Shown here piece after piece: positions 61,405-63,634 of a stretch of 63,634 nucleotides of DNA. The notes under the pieces are model-generated. The model was not told where the DNA came from and searched no databases. It saw only the letters and a list, made by a program, of their open reading frames with translations. Each line of letters starts with the position of its first letter. Position 1 is the stretch's first letter. Source of the stretch: a virus. The stretch spans positions 1 to 63,634 of IMG/VR virus record IMGVR_UViG_3300030109_005543, one strand, 5' to 3'. The position numbers were made by a program, and so were the translations under genes.

Positions 61405-62331
61405 ATGGGTTTCTTAGACAATTCTGGCGACATTATTTTAGACGCTGTACTTACCGACTTAGGCAGAAAGAGATTAGCCGAAGGAAATGGTAGATTTAAC
61501 ATTTCAAAGTTCGCTTTAGGCGACGACGAGATTGACTACGGTCTGTATGACAAAACACACGCAAGTGGTTCTGCATACTACGATCTTAACATTCTGCAGA
61601 CGCCGGTCTTGGAATCGTTTACAAACAACATGTCCAGCATGAAGTCGCGTTTGCTGTCATATGCCAGAAACGACCTGCTTTACTTACCAGTGATTCTTGC
61701 AAATACAACAGCTGGTGGACAGCCTTTCTTTAGTGGTCTGAACTCCTACATCATTTTGGTTGACCAGACCACGGTAGATACTGTTTCTTCTACTGGCCAG
61801 AACGCTCTTGCCGCCGGTGTCCTTAATGGCTTCAGGCCTGCTCAGGGCGCAAATCTTATTGAAGCAGATCAGGGTCTTGACACCACAGAACTTTCCAACG
61901 AGGTAAGTCTGGCCGCAGAGGACGATACTCTTGTCGAAACACAATATTTTGTTCAGATCGACAATCGTCTCGGTCAGCTGCGCTCGGCAGCTGGGGACGC
62001 TTCGTATAGTCCATCCTCCATTGATGATGATAACATTGCAACGTATATTTTTAGTCGCAACGATGACACAGGAGCTGTTTCGGATCTGAATCCGGCTGCA
62101 GCCTCAATCCTGAGAGGACCAAGAGGCTCTAGAGTTCAGCTTAAGGTTGCCTCCTCGCTTGATCTTAAGACAAGCTCGTTCCTGTTCACACAGCTGGGAT
62201 CCCCAGGTGTGTCAGCTATTGGTGACCTCGCCGCCGCAAACTACAGATTTATTGACTCGACGGTTAGGATTTCTGGCGTTTCGACGGGATATACACTGGA
62301 TGTTCCAGTTAGATTTGTGAAGCAAAACTAG
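61405..62331 (+). CDS. Conserved virion protein
   Basis: 308 aa. MGFLDNSGDIILDAVLTDLG starts a domain also seen in the protein at 55000; SGSAYYDLNILQTPVLESFT and SMKSRLLSYARNDLLYLPVI follow. The rest is beta-rich. I recognise the family as common in marine myoviruses next to two further structural genes in the same order as here. Function in the particle is not known. A strong ribosome site suggests high expression. Confidence 0.65.
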   Translation: MGFLDNSGDIILDAVLTDLGRKRLAEGNGRFNISKFALGDDEIDYGLYDKTHASGSAYYDLNILQTPVLESFTNNMSSMKSRLLSYARNDLLYLPVILANTTAGGQPFFSGLNSYIILVDQTTVDTVSSTGQNALAAGVLNGFRPAQGANLIEADQGLDTTELSNEVSLAAEDDTLVETQYFVQIDNRLGQLRSAAGDASYSPSSIDDDNIATYIFSRNDDTGAVSDLNPAAASILRGPRGSRVQLKVASSLDLKTSSFLFTQLGSPGVSAIGDLAAANYRFIDSTVRISGVSTGYTLDVPVRFVKQN

Positions 62332-62351
62332 TTAAGTAAAAGGATATAATA

Positions 62352-63434
62352 ATGGCAACTTCATTTAAAGCGTTAGAAAGCGGAAGAGACTCCGTAGTAA
62401 CAAGAAACCTCTTGCATGAGGCAATTCCGATCACGGGATCTATCGTTTCGGGCACATACGCCACTGAGAACATCAAAGAGTTTTCGCATGGAATGTTCCA
62501 GTCAGTATATGACTATCCTTTCCTCAGCTCCTCGGCCAATCACATTCTTGATTTGACTGTTGGTTACTCGGCTGTTTCGGGACTCTCGGGCACCGGATAT
62601 CCTGCCGCAGCGCAGCAGGACAAGAAGATCAACATCTATAACGAGTTTGCTCAGGTCCTCGTCGGCTACAATGAGAACGGTGCGATCCGACGCTTCGATG
62701 AAGATGGAGACCTCACAGGAGGCACTAAGATCGACGAGGCTTACTTCTTCAACTTTACACGCCTCCTGACAAAGGATGAGATTAAAAAGGGCTCCTTCAA
62801 CCTCACACTGGGCGTGAGCGCCTCGTTTACTACTCCGTTCGGAACAGGCACAGGCTCAGTCACTCTTAGAGACTACAGTGGTTCTAGCGGCTACAAGGTT
62901 AACTCCCCTGCTGGAGAGTATGGAGTCCTGTACGCTACAGGTAACTTGCTCCACGGTGGAGACGCTACACCAGATGAAAACGGTAATGTCCCTGCTGGTC
63001 TTCTTTACTACCAGGCTGGTGTCGCGGTTGTTACAGCTTCTATCTTCCAGGGTCTGCTTGGAATTAACGCGCAGGTGAACGCGGCCACAGAGATTGCAGA
63101 TGCAGTTCTCACTGGTTCCTCAATTAACCTCAACGCTGACGGTATTCGACACAGAGTTGAAAACATCTCGTTTAACAACACGACAGAGCTGAACTCGACA
63201 GTTTACTTCTGCCGCGTGAACAACACTGATTTCAACTACTCCGCAAACCCAACATATCTTTCGAGCAGTAAGATGGTGGTCAAGACAAACTCACAGGATC
63301 TTCCAGTATCCTATGTAACTGCAGTTGGTCTTTATTCACCTGACAACGAATTGCTCGCGGTTGCTAAATTGTCGGAGCCTCTGAAAAAGGATCCAAGCGC
63401 TGAGTTCACAATTCGTGTGAGACTAGACTACTAA
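62352..63434 (+). CDS. Conserved virion protein
   Basis: 360 aa, start preceded by AAAGGATATAATA. SGRDSVVTRNLLHEAIPITG at the start and FQSVYDYPFLSSSANHILDL are family landmarks; Gly/Ser/Thr-rich with beta strands through the rest (VSASFTTPFGTGTGSVTLRD), and ending DPSAEFTIRVRLDY. Recurs together with the flanking two genes in marine phages as I recall. Structural, probably tail or fibre linked; no biochemical data known to me. Confidence 0.65.
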   Translation: MATSFKALESGRDSVVTRNLLHEAIPITGSIVSGTYATENIKEFSHGMFQSVYDYPFLSSSANHILDLTVGYSAVSGLSGTGYPAAAQQDKKINIYNEFAQVLVGYNENGAIRRFDEDGDLTGGTKIDEAYFFNFTRLLTKDEIKKGSFNLTLGVSASFTTPFGTGTGSVTLRDYSGSSGYKVNSPAGEYGVLYATGNLLHGGDATPDENGNVPAGLLYYQAGVAVVTASIFQGLLGINAQVNAATEIADAVLTGSSINLNADGIRHRVENISFNNTTELNSTVYFCRVNNTDFNYSANPTYLSSSKMVVKTNSQDLPVSYVTAVGLYSPDNELLAVAKLSEPLKKDPSAEFTIRVRLDY

Positions 63435-63454
63435 AGTGAAGATGCGGTCATGCC

Positions 63455-63634
63455 ATGCCTTACTACAAGTTTAAACGGAATGAAGTATATAACAATACTT
63501 TAGTAACATACCCAAGTGTTAAATTCGTAGTCTACAGCGGCTCGGCGTACTATAACAACACCCCAACTATCTCAGGTGCTCTTGCCAATCCAATCAGGCT
63601 AACTGATGGCGGCAACGTATCCCTCTACGAAATT
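63455..63634 (+). CDS. Virion protein, 3' end cut by the window
   Basis: ATG at 63455 opens a frame to the window edge (60 codons visible). It starts MPYYKFKRNEVYNNTLVTYP and continues SVKFVVYSGSAYYNNTPTIS, then LTDGGNVSLYEI. The pattern is that of a small structural protein that follows the previous two genes in marine myoviruses. An ATG at 63450 in another frame stops after 17 codons. Confidence 0.65.
   Translation, partial: MPYYKFKRNEVYNNTLVTYPSVKFVVYSGSAYYNNTPTISGALANPIRLTDGGNVSLYEI

Overview
The window is a densely packed stretch of a large tailed-phage genome. Every supported gene lies on the + strand, with stop and start codons commonly overlapping by 1-8 bases and no gene-free stretch longer than about 90 bases. 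The virion genes (gp25-like and gp6-like baseplate wedge proteins, a large baseplate/tail protein set) and a gp55-like late sigma factor point to a contractile-tailed virus distantly related to T4. The many uncharacterised families, the PhoH gene and the large surface-glycan cluster are typical of marine myoviruses. No host gene, integrase, CRISPR array or insertion sequence was seen, and I cannot name the host.

Layout. (1) 1-7554: small, mostly charged proteins of unknown function, two membrane proteins, a zinc metalloprotease and a 746-residue protein joining a ligase-like KxDG domain to a nucleotidylyltransferase domain. Several begin with a short helix ending in [ILV]xE, resembling T4 capsid-targeting peptides. 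(2) 7594-9166: an 82-nt RNA that looks like the tRNA-like domain of tmRNA with no tag-coding region, then an AT-rich cassette (membrane protein, lipoprotein, secreted metzincin-like protease) with a candidate promoter. (3) 9219-16472: metabolic and nucleic-acid genes (class II aldolase-like, cysteine-free QueF-like, arginine-modifying hydrolase, SNase, cytidylyltransferase, PIN-PhoH, HExxH protease, PD-(D/E)XK nuclease) interspersed with tRNA-Thr, -Ala, -Val, -Pro and -Gly. (4) 16481-31534: a 15-kb glycan operon of 19 genes with GT4, GT2, GT11, GT6, GT29 and GT10 enzymes, a sulfotransferase, a CMP-nonulosonate synthetase, a SIS-HAD fusion, GDP-mannose 4,6-dehydratase, an epimerase, methyltransferases and cupins. 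(5) 31536-33443: small genes including a zinc ribbon and the gp55-like sigma factor. (6) 33433-63634: virion genes: an OB-fold/M15 tail lysin, a 1779-residue protein with an internal duplication, gp25, gp6, a 2928-residue LamG-containing protein and several tail or fibre-associated proteins, the last cut by the right edge.

How it fits together. gp55-like sigma would switch on the right-hand virion genes. The glycan operon would remodel either the host surface or the phage particle with fucosylated, sialylated, ABO-like and sulfated sugars; sugar-nucleotide supply (gmd, epimerase, CMP-sugar synthetase, heptose-type enzymes) is encoded beside the transferases. The most unusual items are the tag-less tmRNA-like RNA, the set of transferase families best known from vertebrate glycans, the ligase-like/nucleotidylyltransferase fusion, and the cysteine-free QueF relative.
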